This document shows, piece after piece, positions 21,390 through 30,885 of a stretch of DNA of 64,000 nt. A program made the translations under genes and the position numbers. Positions within the stretch are counted from its first letter, which is position 1. Every line of letters starts with the position of its first letter. This DNA comes from Acanthochlamys bracteata (Eukaryota; Streptophyta; Magnoliopsida; Pandanales; Velloziaceae): assembly GCA_019914995.1 (NCBI GenBank), contig CM034129.1:11111547-11175546 (forward strand), in the 5' to 3' direction. Below the pieces are notes generated by a model. The model ran no database searches and had not been told where the DNA came from. It worked only from the letters and a program-made list of their open reading frames with translations.

Positions 21390-22140
21390 GTACCAAATTC
21401 CTGACTATTATAGGTGCACAACCTCAACCAAAAGCGTCAACTAAGTGAACTGCATGTATCATTTTCATTTCCTATCAGCTATAAAAGGCAAAACTGTTAG
21501 CCTGAACAGAAGAGAGGACACTAAGTACCTGCACATCTACTGCAACGTTTTGCTGAGATGCATGCTATAACATAGAGGAAAGTGTAAGGGAATAATATCT
21601 GAAAACTACAGTATTAAAACCCCTGAGATTCTTGGAAGCAAATTCAAAGCTGCCTGTCTTCCTCTGCTTCCTCCACATATCCCCATCCGCATTAAAGATT
21701 CCATCTCCAAGCAACACATCCATGTAAGATCTATATACCTCTCCCTTTAATTTTATAGAACATAGATAAGCAAACAACAACTACAACAGAAAAGTAGATC
21801 TTTGAAAGAAGCGTAATTTACCTTCGGATATTTGGAGAAGTTGGTCTTTAGGACATGCTCCACATTTGCCGGGTCTGCAATGTAAGTGTAAGTCGTGAAG
21901 GGCAGGGGCACAGTGATGGTTTTACACTAGGACAAGTACTCAGCCAGCCAGTCATGCATTCTGTTATATAGTTCTTCAGCAGCTCGATAGTTGCACCCAG
22001 GATGGGCCACGTCTTGGGGCCTATCTTACTCTTTTGATTCCATCTATGAATCAGTATCCATGAAAAGAGTGCTAGGGAGAGTGTGAACCATTTGTAAGAG
22101 TCCAATGTTTCTGCAGATAACAAAGGAACTTTATGAACTT
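21390..22140 (-). pseudogene. Truncated copy of the CYP704-like P450 (exons 1 and 2 only)
   Basis: Near-identical to 32369-33630 in the same orientation. Exon 2 copy lies about 21532-21746 and exon 1 copy about 21830-22125. About 470 bases with exon 3 are deleted at the left (between sequence matching 32410 and 32885). The start codon region is deleted (the equivalent of 33558-33625 is missing), and a 2-base insertion (NYITECMTGWL versus NYNRMHDWL) shifts the frame. Confidence 0.85.
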
Positions 22141-22744
22141 ATAAGGCTTCTGATGCACTGCAGTTGCAATGTGGGTGAGAGGTAGGGGGGTATAATATCA
22201 TTCTTTTGGTGCTTCAGATCTAACTAATTGGACGGGATTTTCCTCAACACTTGTGAGCATGCGCTAACTCCATAAAATTCAGTATCTCAAATCATGATTC
22301 CAGAAGAACCAGGTTTGCTTAGAAAGGAATCCATCTATTTTAAGCTGAAAAAGTTCAAGAATCTATATTACAAGCATATATTTTTTAAATATTTTTTTGA
22401 CACACTTTCATGAGCAGACTTGTAATAACTTAAGCCACTAGCAGTTTCAAATTACCTAGTTAGCAGTTAAGGCAGCAGATAACAGGGTTACTAAAGCAAA
22501 ATGAATTTAAACACACAAAACAAAATTATGCAAGTAGAATAGCTCTAACTCTTGGTTAGCATTTACTTCAGAACCAATCATCTCGACAACATATCATCTT
22601 ATCCAACAACCAAAAGCCTAAGGTACAAGTCTTATGGAAATCAATTTAACTTTCCAGAAATGAAAGAATAGAATGGAACTACGATGTCAAGGAAGCCTTA
22701 ACCTTTATGCAAGTAGAGCATGTCCTAGTTAGTTGATTGGTGAA
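22141..22744. repeat. Duplicated intergenic sequence
   Basis: Corresponds to the spacer between the intact P450 and SET genes (about 33630-34200), with small indels. Shows that the P450 and SET fragments were copied as one block. Confidence 0.7.
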
Positions 22745-23133
22745 ACTTTGCGCAAATGAGAGGAACCAAAAGTTTTCTGCGGGCTGCTAGCAGATTCTCA
22801 AATAGAGCTCTCTTGGCTTGTGTCTTCATCAGCTTCTCATAAACTCCTCTTTCCCAACCTCAGAGCCTTCTCCATCTCTGCTGCCGCATTTCCTCCCATC
22901 ACAGCTGCTCTAGGACTGCCATTCCTTTTAAGCCTCTGCAACAGCACTCCTCTCACCGACTCTGACACACGCTCGACCACTGTGCCATTTCTGCTGGCAG
23001 CTTATTCTGCCATCTCTTCATCAAATTTTCTGAATGTTAAGCTGCAGTAGGCAGCCTGGAAATAGGATCTGAGAAACCCTTTCTTCTTTTGTTTCTTGGG
23101 GAAATCTTCTTATTTTGTCCTACAATCTGTGCT
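22745..23133 (-). pseudogene. Truncated copy of the SET-domain gene (3' end)
   Basis: Matches the last part of the SET gene (about 34200-34590), including the stop region and the SQNVM/KRW-equivalent part, but with frame-disrupting indels and without the SET domain. Same orientation as the intact gene. Confidence 0.75.
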
Positions 23134-23209
23134 GCCTTGTCAATTGCAGTAAGCCTTTCCAAATGGTAAGTGGAGGACAAAGAATTGGAGAAAAGCAAGA
23201 CATAATGGA

Positions 23210-26200
23210 TCAAGATGGTCCTGACGTACTATTGCGACCTAAAACACTTTTGGCTTTGGAGTTCTTCAACCCCACATCTTTTTCAGACAGAAGAAGAGAC
23301 AGAAACCCCTTCTTATCATCCTGTTTCTTACTGACAGAACTGCTTAAATTGCTTATAAGTGACCAGTGATAGGAAAAATCAGGGGAATAACCATGTTTCT
23401 GCATTTCGCTTAAAACTTCTGCTGCCCTCCCCAAGTTATCTTCTTCATAGTATATATCTAGAACTAGCTTATACATTCTGTATGTAGGTACACCACCAAA
23501 TGAAACCATCTCTGTCAAAATTTCTTTTGCAGTGTCTGTTTCTCCACTAGTACAAAGACCTTGGATTAGAACATCAGAGGCATCTGAACTTGGCTGGAGA
23601 TCCTTTTCCTGCATCTCAATGTAAAGACTAAGAGCTAGATGCAGTTCCTTGCAAAAGCAAAGCCTGCAAATAAGAGCATTATAACTGCTTTCACTTGGAA
23701 TGTTTCGCATCTTCAACATTATATTCAGCAGATCAACTGCCTTCTTGACTCTCCCATGCATGCAGAGATGTTTGATGAGAATGTCATAATTGATGTTCTT
23801 GGGAACCAAGTCATTTTCTTCCATTTGATCAAGAAACAGCTCTGCTTCAGAAAACCTACTATGTGAAACAAGGCCATCAACCAATGCAGTTTGGATAGTT
23901 GTGCTGTGCACCCAGCGATTGCGTTGCATCAATATACTTAGCTGCAGAGCCTCATCAAGCATGCCGTGGCTACACAAGTACCGTATGACAATCCTTATGC
24001 TCCGGTTACTAGGCCTGAGGCCTTTTGAGATGGTGGTATATAGAATATCAACTGCACCATAGATGTTTTCCTGCTTATAATAGCCATAAATCAAAACATT
24101 ATACGTGTACTCATCTAGCACCAAACCCGTGTCTTTGATTTCAGTTAATAGAGCCCCAACCAGAAAAATATTCTCAGTCTTGACAAGATGAAATATGAGA
24201 ATATTATATAGGGCTAAAGAAGTTGAGTTGATACTTTTGCCCAGTAGTATGTGAAGGTTCATAGCATGCTTCCCTTTATTTTGCATACACATTTCTTGTA
24301 CAAGACTTCTAAAACTGCTAAAAGAAAACTGAGTGTTTCTCCTTAACATGAAAGAAAGCAGCTCCAGGGACCTCTCAAGATTTTTCAGTTGACAATATCC
24401 TTGAACCAATGCATTCAAATTCTTACTGATAGGGAAGATCCTACAAGCAAGCATTTCTTGCAATTGATTAGCAGCTTCCTTGAGTTTAATATTCTTACAT
24501 AACTCGAAAATAAGAACATCATAGGCAAATGCAATGTCTTCAGGTCTATTACTTATAAATGATGCCTTCAAATCCATAGCTTTTTCCAACTTGTCTTGCT
24601 GAACTAGGGGAGGTACTAAGACTTGATATGCATCAGCAGATGTGCACATCTCCTTCTCAAGAAGCATATCAATTATCCCATGTGCTTCACAGAATTTTTG
24701 ATCCTTTAAAAATCCAATAACAAGGTTTAAGTAGGTCATGTTATCTACCACTATATTCCTAACAAGAAGCTCCTCAACTAATAAGCACCCAGCATTACCA
24801 AAACCTTGAAGACAAAATTCTTTTGTGAGAGCTCTACACACTGGAGCAACCAAATTGGGGAATTTCTTAATTATAACATCATAAAGGCTTAACGCTTCAT
24901 AGACCAATCCAAGACTGCACAAATAAGTGACACAAATGTTGATGTGTCTACATCCTGTTAACCAAGTGCAACTTGATGCTAACTCCAAACAACTCTGAAG
25001 TCTACTAATGTTCCTTTCTTCACAAAGTCCCATGATTAGACTACAATAAGTTTCAGCTTGGATCTCCAAACCCCTCAGTGATAATCCATCCAAAATACGT
25101 ATTCCCCTCTTTGTCATACTATTTTCACTTAAGGTTCTGACAAGCATATTGGCAGTTTCATAATCAAGTTGATGCAAGATGTCCGTCTCCTCGTCAAAAA
25201 TTTTGAGATCTTCCCTTATGAGAGCAGGTGACGAACAAAGACATTTTATCAATTTAGAGGATGTTGACAGAGACAAAGTGTTACTCCATTGCATATTTTC
25301 ACTGTTCAATTTGAGAGCAGTCTTCACATCACCTTCAAGGCAGGCAGTTGTTATAGCAGGCTCAAAACTAGGGACCATTTTCTTATCAATAATCTCTGAC
25401 AGTCTCTTCTCATACTCCTCAAGATCAGTTTCCAGGTAGAGCCCATTCCCAAGAGAATCGAAAAATTCAGCTCTCGGGAATCCAAAATCATTATCCCTTT
25501 TTAATTTTACCTCCAAATCATCAAGGCCTAAGATTGAAATTGCTTTGGCAAAAGCATCATCTGTTGTTGAAGTATTAATCAAGCCACAATTTATCATATC
25601 ACTAAGGACTATCTTCACTTCATCAAGCTTCCTATATTTACAAAATCCAGCTAGCAAAATTTCATATGTTGACAAATTTGCTCGTATTTCCTTCTCAACC
25701 ATGTCATCGAAAACGTTTCTTGCATGATTATGCATACTTTGGTTAAAAACTCCACAGAGAAGTGCATTGTAAGCATGCACTTCTGGTTTTATTCCTCTTG
25801 ATAAAGTCTCAGACAAGAAAATGAAGGCATCCCTAAGACGTCCTTCTCTGCAGCTCTGGCTAATTAAGATTCCAAATGTTCTGGCGTCCAGATTGAAACC
25901 TAATGCCTCTATTTTCTGCAATGACAACCAAGCTTCTTGAGCGCCAAATTTCCTACACAAGGTGGAGAGAAATCTATTGCAAACTCTAGCTTCAGGGACA
26001 TGTTCCCATTGTGTCAAAAATTTAATCACACCGTCATAATCTCTCTTGCAGAGACAAGCCTCAACAATACCAGTAAGTACGGAGGGACTAGGTTTGATGC
26101 CTAAATCCTTTACTTTTCTAAGTAGATTTATGGCCTCAACAATCCTTCCACTCTCCGTTAGTTCTCCAACGACATAATCAAGGAAACGAACTTCAATACA

Positions 26201-26950
26201 TGAAACCGGCCCAAGTTGCTCTATCATATCTACAAACACCTTACAGGCAATGTGTGGATTGTCCATTCTAAGTAACAGATCAAGTAAAGAATGGTAACAA
26301 TCTGAAGTAATGGCAATACCTCGACTCCTAGCTAGATCATACAAACCAATTGCATTATCTAATTTACAAGCCTCAGCGTACTCATGAATAATCTTACTGT
26401 AAGTATCACTATCAACTAGTATTGCCTCTGCTGAAAGAAGCAAAGATTCCGCTTTTCCAAGAATTCTAGCTTCTATGAGCATCGTCATCATGAGTTGGTA
26501 AGATTTAGGAAGATGGTGAAAGTCCTGACTTTGATCGCCGGCCCACTGGAACAGCTTCCACAAGAAATCAACTTTACTTGAATTTTGTCGTCCGGCGCTG
26601 AATTCAAGCAATATTTCGAGGAAATTTTGCGGGCTGAGAACGGAATGACGCCAATACCGGCGGCAAGTCTCCGGCGACAAGTGTATGCCAACATTTAGAA
26701 GAGTTTTGAGTGAAGAATTCTTACCCAAGTTGGAAACTTTATCTCCTCTCGAGATGCAAAACAAGCGATTAATGACAGATTTCCCAATGCCCAGATAATT
26801 TGCAGACGAGTTACTTTGATCAGCTTCTTGATGTTGAATTGTTTCCGAAGATGGAGATGAGATTGTTGAATAAGAAGAATAAAAAAGGAGCAATCTTTTC
26901 TTTGTTGCTTCAATAAATCTTCCAGGGATTCGAATTCTCATCAGATTCAT
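23210..26950 (-). CDS. P-class pentatricopeptide repeat protein (1246 aa), At5g15280-like
   Basis: Single long exon from ATG 26950. About twenty 35-residue PPR motifs run from residue about 155 to 1200, for example YNVLIYGYYKQENIYGAVDI and YDILIKHLCMHGRVKKAVDL; there is no E, DYW or SMR tail, so it is P class. The first 50 residues are basic and Ser-rich, suitable for mitochondrial targeting. Length and position next to a second PPR resemble Arabidopsis At5g15280 (about 1227 aa). P-class PPRs bind organelle RNA and stabilise, process or translate it; the target is unknown. Its 5' part was duplicated to 20850-21389. Confidence 0.92.
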   Translation of the reverse strand: MNLMRIRIPGRFIEATKKRLLLFYSSYSTISSPSSETIQHQEADQSNSSANYLGIGKSVINRLFCISRGDKVSNLGKNSSLKTLLNVGIHLSPETCRRYWRHSVLSPQNFLEILLEFSAGRQNSSKVDFLWKLFQWAGDQSQDFHHLPKSYQLMMTMLIEARILGKAESLLLSAEAILVDSDTYSKIIHEYAEACKLDNAIGLYDLARSRGIAITSDCYHSLLDLLLRMDNPHIACKVFVDMIEQLGPVSCIEVRFLDYVVGELTESGRIVEAINLLRKVKDLGIKPSPSVLTGIVEACLCKRDYDGVIKFLTQWEHVPEARVCNRFLSTLCRKFGAQEAWLSLQKIEALGFNLDARTFGILISQSCREGRLRDAFIFLSETLSRGIKPEVHAYNALLCGVFNQSMHNHARNVFDDMVEKEIRANLSTYEILLAGFCKYRKLDEVKIVLSDMINCGLINTSTTDDAFAKAISILGLDDLEVKLKRDNDFGFPRAEFFDSLGNGLYLETDLEEYEKRLSEIIDKKMVPSFEPAITTACLEGDVKTALKLNSENMQWSNTLSLSTSSKLIKCLCSSPALIREDLKIFDEETDILHQLDYETANMLVRTLSENSMTKRGIRILDGLSLRGLEIQAETYCSLIMGLCEERNISRLQSCLELASSCTWLTGCRHINICVTYLCSLGLVYEALSLYDVIIKKFPNLVAPVCRALTKEFCLQGFGNAGCLLVEELLVRNIVVDNMTYLNLVIGFLKDQKFCEAHGIIDMLLEKEMCTSADAYQVLVPPLVQQDKLEKAMDLKASFISNRPEDIAFAYDVLIFELCKNIKLKEAANQLQEMLACRIFPISKNLNALVQGYCQLKNLERSLELLSFMLRRNTQFSFSSFRSLVQEMCMQNKGKHAMNLHILLGKSINSTSLALYNILIFHLVKTENIFLVGALLTEIKDTGLVLDEYTYNVLIYGYYKQENIYGAVDILYTTISKGLRPSNRSIRIVIRYLCSHGMLDEALQLSILMQRNRWVHSTTIQTALVDGLVSHSRFSEAELFLDQMEENDLVPKNINYDILIKHLCMHGRVKKAVDLLNIMLKMRNIPSESSYNALICRLCFCKELHLALSLYIEMQEKDLQPSSDASDVLIQGLCTSGETDTAKEILTEMVSFGGVPTYRMYKLVLDIYYEEDNLGRAAEVLSEMQKHGYSPDFSYHWSLISNLSSSVSKKQDDKKGFLSLLLSEKDVGLKNSKAKSVLGRNSTSGPS

Positions 26951-28945
26951 GAATCACATTCACATCAATGCAGCGACAATTTGGAGCAAGAAGAACAACA
27001 AGAACAAAAAAGATGAGGATGATAGAGGAAAGAGGAAGGGCAACCGACGTAAGCGTAAAAGAAAGACAAGGAAAGAGTACACGCAGGTCAGCATTGTCGG
27101 AAAATTCTCGGCCGTCAGGACGTGTCGAGTCTTCCTTCAAGAACAAAATCCTCTGTCAGTGCTGCTGTTTCGTCTACGCCCCTTGCATTGCCGTAAGTAT
27201 GGTGCCGCCGCCGCCATCCCGACAAACCACAGCGACGGACCAGAAAATTTTTTTTTTTTTTTTTTTTTAATTTTTAAACGCGGAAAAGAGTATCAGCAAA
27301 AAACTGACTCGATGAGTTTGATTTGACTGGGCCTGCCCATTGGACTACTACTTTTAAAACATTTTGCATTATCTGGCTAGTATAACTACTTTTTTACAAT
27401 TAGGGTCTTTTGTTTTTGACCTTCTCGATACACGAAGAAGTGTTCTAATAATAAAAAGTGTATACAACTCGATAGAGAAATGTAAAATGCATACTAATAA
27501 GTCAAACATACGTATTTATCAGCTTAAAAAGTACGTATGTAAGTTAAACATACATATTTGTCATTCGTATAAGTGACAAATCTCGTACATTCGACGTTTG
27601 AAAGACGGCAGAGGAACAAGAAAGCCACCAAAAAACCAATTGCTCCATTTACCAGCACCGCCGCAAAAGACAAGACAAGTGACTAACCGATGAATACCGC
27701 CATCCTCAGCAACTCTCATCCGCGTAGTTTATGCAAGAGGCAATGACATAGATTCTGGTCGAGCCCGATACAAGGAATGCCTTCCAGCACCACCTATCAT
27801 CCTTCTTGCAAGGGGAATTGATGACTGCTATCCATATATAGAGGCTGCAAGCATTGCAAACCAAGCAGGAAGGAAGAAGCAAGCAAGAATCCAAACTATC
27901 GAAGTAGCTACACTCATACATATATACATACATACATACATACATAGGTACAAAATACTGATAGACAGATAGGTGCCTTATCCTATTACAATATCCTACT
28001 ATTTGACTCTGACAATAACAAGCCTCAGCTGTACACAGCCGCTGGATTGAACCTCAGCACCCACCATCCAGCCAATGCTTTCTTCTATCTACACTCTTAC
28101 ACATGTCTCCTATATCTTCTCACTAACCCATTACATCTGATATTCTCGTTCCTTCTTTTCTCGACTATTGCTCCGGTTCCTTCTTCTCTCATTTATTTTT
28201 CAACAATCAAACTAGTACAACTAATTAATTAATATGCTTCACATCCCTCACCCCCTTCCCTTTCAGAACACCATTCTTCATTCCAACTTGTCATGAAATC
28301 ATTGCTTGAGACATAAGAATAGAAAAAGGTTACCTCCAATCATCAAATGCTCTATTGAGGATGTTGTTTGTAATCTCATAAGCTGCAGGTTTTTAAGAAA
28401 ATAACATGAGTTAAATAAAGGCAAATTGATGGAGGGCAGAGAGGTATATGCTTGAGGAGGGCAAAGCATTTCCACACATAAGAGGGTGCAGATTCAAGTT
28501 TCAATATGCCAAGTTTTGAACAAGAAGATGGAAAAGCTACAAGTTAGTGGTCCAAGTAGCAGAATGGATACCTTATAAAAGCCTGTGATAGAGGCCTTGC
28601 ATCCCAATAACAACGTCCTGTTACTAAAGAAGATGAATTCAATTGTTAGTTTTCATATTATTCCAATAAATACGTTAATTTGAAATGATTATGCACAAAA
28701 GCAGCATAGATTGAGAGCCAAAGGAACAAACAGTGAGGGAAGCAAGACGGAGAAAGTATCAACTATGTGCTAATTGTTTGTGTTTTGACTAGTTCAGACC
28801 CAGACATCAAGAGCATGCCAAGGAACATGTATTAGAACAGGACTTCAACATTTCGCTCAACAATGCTTCCAGACTCAGAATCTTGAATTCAGTATATGAC
28901 TTAGGGATCTCTTTGATGAGCAGATAGAAAGGCGCACCCGATGTT
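26951..28945. other. Long intergenic stretch with simple repeats
   Basis: Promoter of the large PPR gene on the left; a poly-T run at about 27247-27269; an (ATAC)n microsatellite about 27919-27946. No gene is convincing; a 79-codon Cys-containing frame at 27706-27945 (-) begins in the microsatellite and was rejected. The right end is the 3' flank of the next PPR gene. Confidence 0.4.
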
Positions 28946-30586
28946 TCAAATGCTGCCCTCCTTATTAGACCCAGTACTTCGCCGAAGCAGGAAGTGCATG
29001 AAATCTTTATCATCAGCCTCAAGTAATGCTTGACCAGCTTCCTTCACAAGTCCTCTCTGATCCATCATCTTCCGAACCTTCTCTACCCCACCCCATTCAC
29101 CAACGGAGGCATAAATGTTGGAAAGCAAGACATAGTCCTCACTAGCATCCCGCCTCAACTTTTGTAGCTCTTCATTAGCGCGCTTTCCTAACTCAACATG
29201 CCCATAGTTTTTGCATGCTCCAAGCAATGTACGCCATATAATAGGATTTGGTTCGATCTTCATAACTTCTATAAACTCGAATGCTTCTTCTAGTATACCA
29301 GCACGACTGAGCATGTCAACCATACACCCACAGTGCTTAATGTTAGGCTCTATGGTGTACTCATCAGTCATCATGGCAAAGTAGCGTCTTCCCTCTTCAA
29401 CCATTCCTCCATGGCTGCATGCTACCAGAACCCCAACAAAGGTGATCTCATCTGGCTTAGTTTCCGTTTCTAGCATTTCCTTGAACAAAGCTACAGAAGC
29501 TTCTGCATCACCATGGAGTGCTAACCCTCCGATGATCGAGTTCCAAGTGGAAGCATCCCTCTCCTTCATACCTCTAAAGACTCGCACAGCTTCATCTATG
29601 CTTCCGCACTTGGCATACATGTCAATCAGAGCATTTCCGGTGATTGTGCTCATAATAACACCAGAGTTACGAGACATATTTAACAAGTCATGGTGAATCC
29701 TCTCACCAACCTCGAGCGAACCGGACTCTGCACAGGATGACAGTAAGCTTGTCATGGTGATCAAGTCAGGTTTCTCACCTGCACTACACATCTCATCAAA
29801 CAGCTTCAATGCTTTTGCATGTAATCCATACTGTACATAACCGGTAAGCATGGCATTCCATGATACTACATCCCTGTGGGGGATAACATCGAACAGCTGT
29901 CGGGCATCGTCCATATGACCGTGCTTGACGTAGGCGGTGATCATGATGTTGTAAGAGATCAAATCCTTGGAGGGAATTTGATCGAACAATTGGCGGGCGA
30001 CGGTGAGCTGCCCCCGGTTGGCGCACCCGGCAACAAGGGAAGACCACGCAACAGCGTCTCTCTTGGCAGCAGGTGAGCTGAAGAGAAGGCCGCTAGCAGT
30101 CGAGAGGTTTCCGGCGTTCGCGTGGAAGTTAATGAGAGCGTTGCGAACAAAGGAGTGGGTGTGGAGACCAAGGGTGACGGTCATTGCATGGAGCTGAGCC
30201 GCGGCAGGGGGGAGGAGGAGAACCGTACAGGCGCGGAGGAGGAAAGGAAAGGTGGAGGAGTCTGGAAAGATCACCGGAGAGCGGCAGCGCATTCGGGAGA
30301 AGACGGAGAGAGCGCGGCGAGGATGAGAGGAATGGGCGGCACCTCGGATGAGAGTGTTCCACATGAAGAGGTCGGGAGAAGGAATGCGGTCGAATAGTTG
30401 GTAGGCGTAGGTCATAGCGCCCGGAAGGACAACGGCAGCGGTGAAGAGGAGTTCACGGAGGTAGTAGGGTTCCAAGAGCAACCCACGGACTACAGCGAAG
30501 GCATGGATCTGCTTCAGAGCGCTTATGCTCCGGCACCGCTTCCATAGTCCGCCGCGGAAACGCTTGCTGCCGCACTTGCGCAGCAT
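28946..30586 (-). CDS. PLS-class pentatricopeptide repeat protein with E domain (546 aa), At5g15300-like
   Basis: Single exon from ATG 30586. Motifs such as NALIDMYAKCGSIDEAVRVF, VSWNAMLTGYVQYGLHAKAL and the E-type region EPNPIIWRTLLGACKNYGHVELG are clear. It ends in an E/E+ like tail without DYW. Length and the neighbouring large P-class PPR match the Arabidopsis pair At5g15280/At5g15300. E-class proteins specify organelle RNA editing sites. The 5' third is markedly GC-rich, causing several antisense open frames that I omit. Confidence 0.92.
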   Translation of the reverse strand: MLRKCGSKRFRGGLWKRCRSISALKQIHAFAVVRGLLLEPYYLRELLFTAAVVLPGAMTYAYQLFDRIPSPDLFMWNTLIRGAAHSSHPRRALSVFSRMRCRSPVIFPDSSTFPFLLRACTVLLLPPAAAQLHAMTVTLGLHTHSFVRNALINFHANAGNLSTASGLLFSSPAAKRDAVAWSSLVAGCANRGQLTVARQLFDQIPSKDLISYNIMITAYVKHGHMDDARQLFDVIPHRDVVSWNAMLTGYVQYGLHAKALKLFDEMCSAGEKPDLITMTSLLSSCAESGSLEVGERIHHDLLNMSRNSGVIMSTITGNALIDMYAKCGSIDEAVRVFRGMKERDASTWNSIIGGLALHGDAEASVALFKEMLETETKPDEITFVGVLVACSHGGMVEEGRRYFAMMTDEYTIEPNIKHCGCMVDMLSRAGILEEAFEFIEVMKIEPNPIIWRTLLGACKNYGHVELGKRANEELQKLRRDASEDYVLLSNIYASVGEWGGVEKVRKMMDQRGLVKEAGQALLEADDKDFMHFLLRRSTGSNKEGSI

Positions 30587-30885
30587 TTTCAGTTCAGAAA
30601 TTTAAAAATACAGATATATGCATGTCCAGTTCACAACTTGCTCAAGCCAGAAGCATACACTAATACGCGTAATATAAAATGGAAGGAAAATTATAACCTG
30701 AACAATTTTCCCTGTAAAAACTATGAGATGTTGCTTCTGGTGACCAAACTGCACATACATACATCATCAAAGTTTTAACACTTTTAGGATGTTATATGGG
30801 CAGTAGGTAAACCAGTCTTTCTGGTATCAATTGAATTACATATCATTATCATCAGATAGATCGGATACAGAGAGCATTCTCAAAG

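Noticed and set aside
27706-27945. 79-codon Cys-containing frame on the minus strand, possible small secreted peptide
   Set aside because: Its first residues come from an ATAC microsatellite, there is no signal peptide cleavage logic and no known Cys spacing.
27905-27946. Regular short repeats resembling an array
   Set aside because: Simple ATAC microsatellite; no spacers, so not CRISPR, which is not expected in a plant.
29442-30397. Several plus-strand frames opposite the E-class PPR gene
   Set aside because: Antisense shadows caused by the GC-rich 5' half of the PPR gene.
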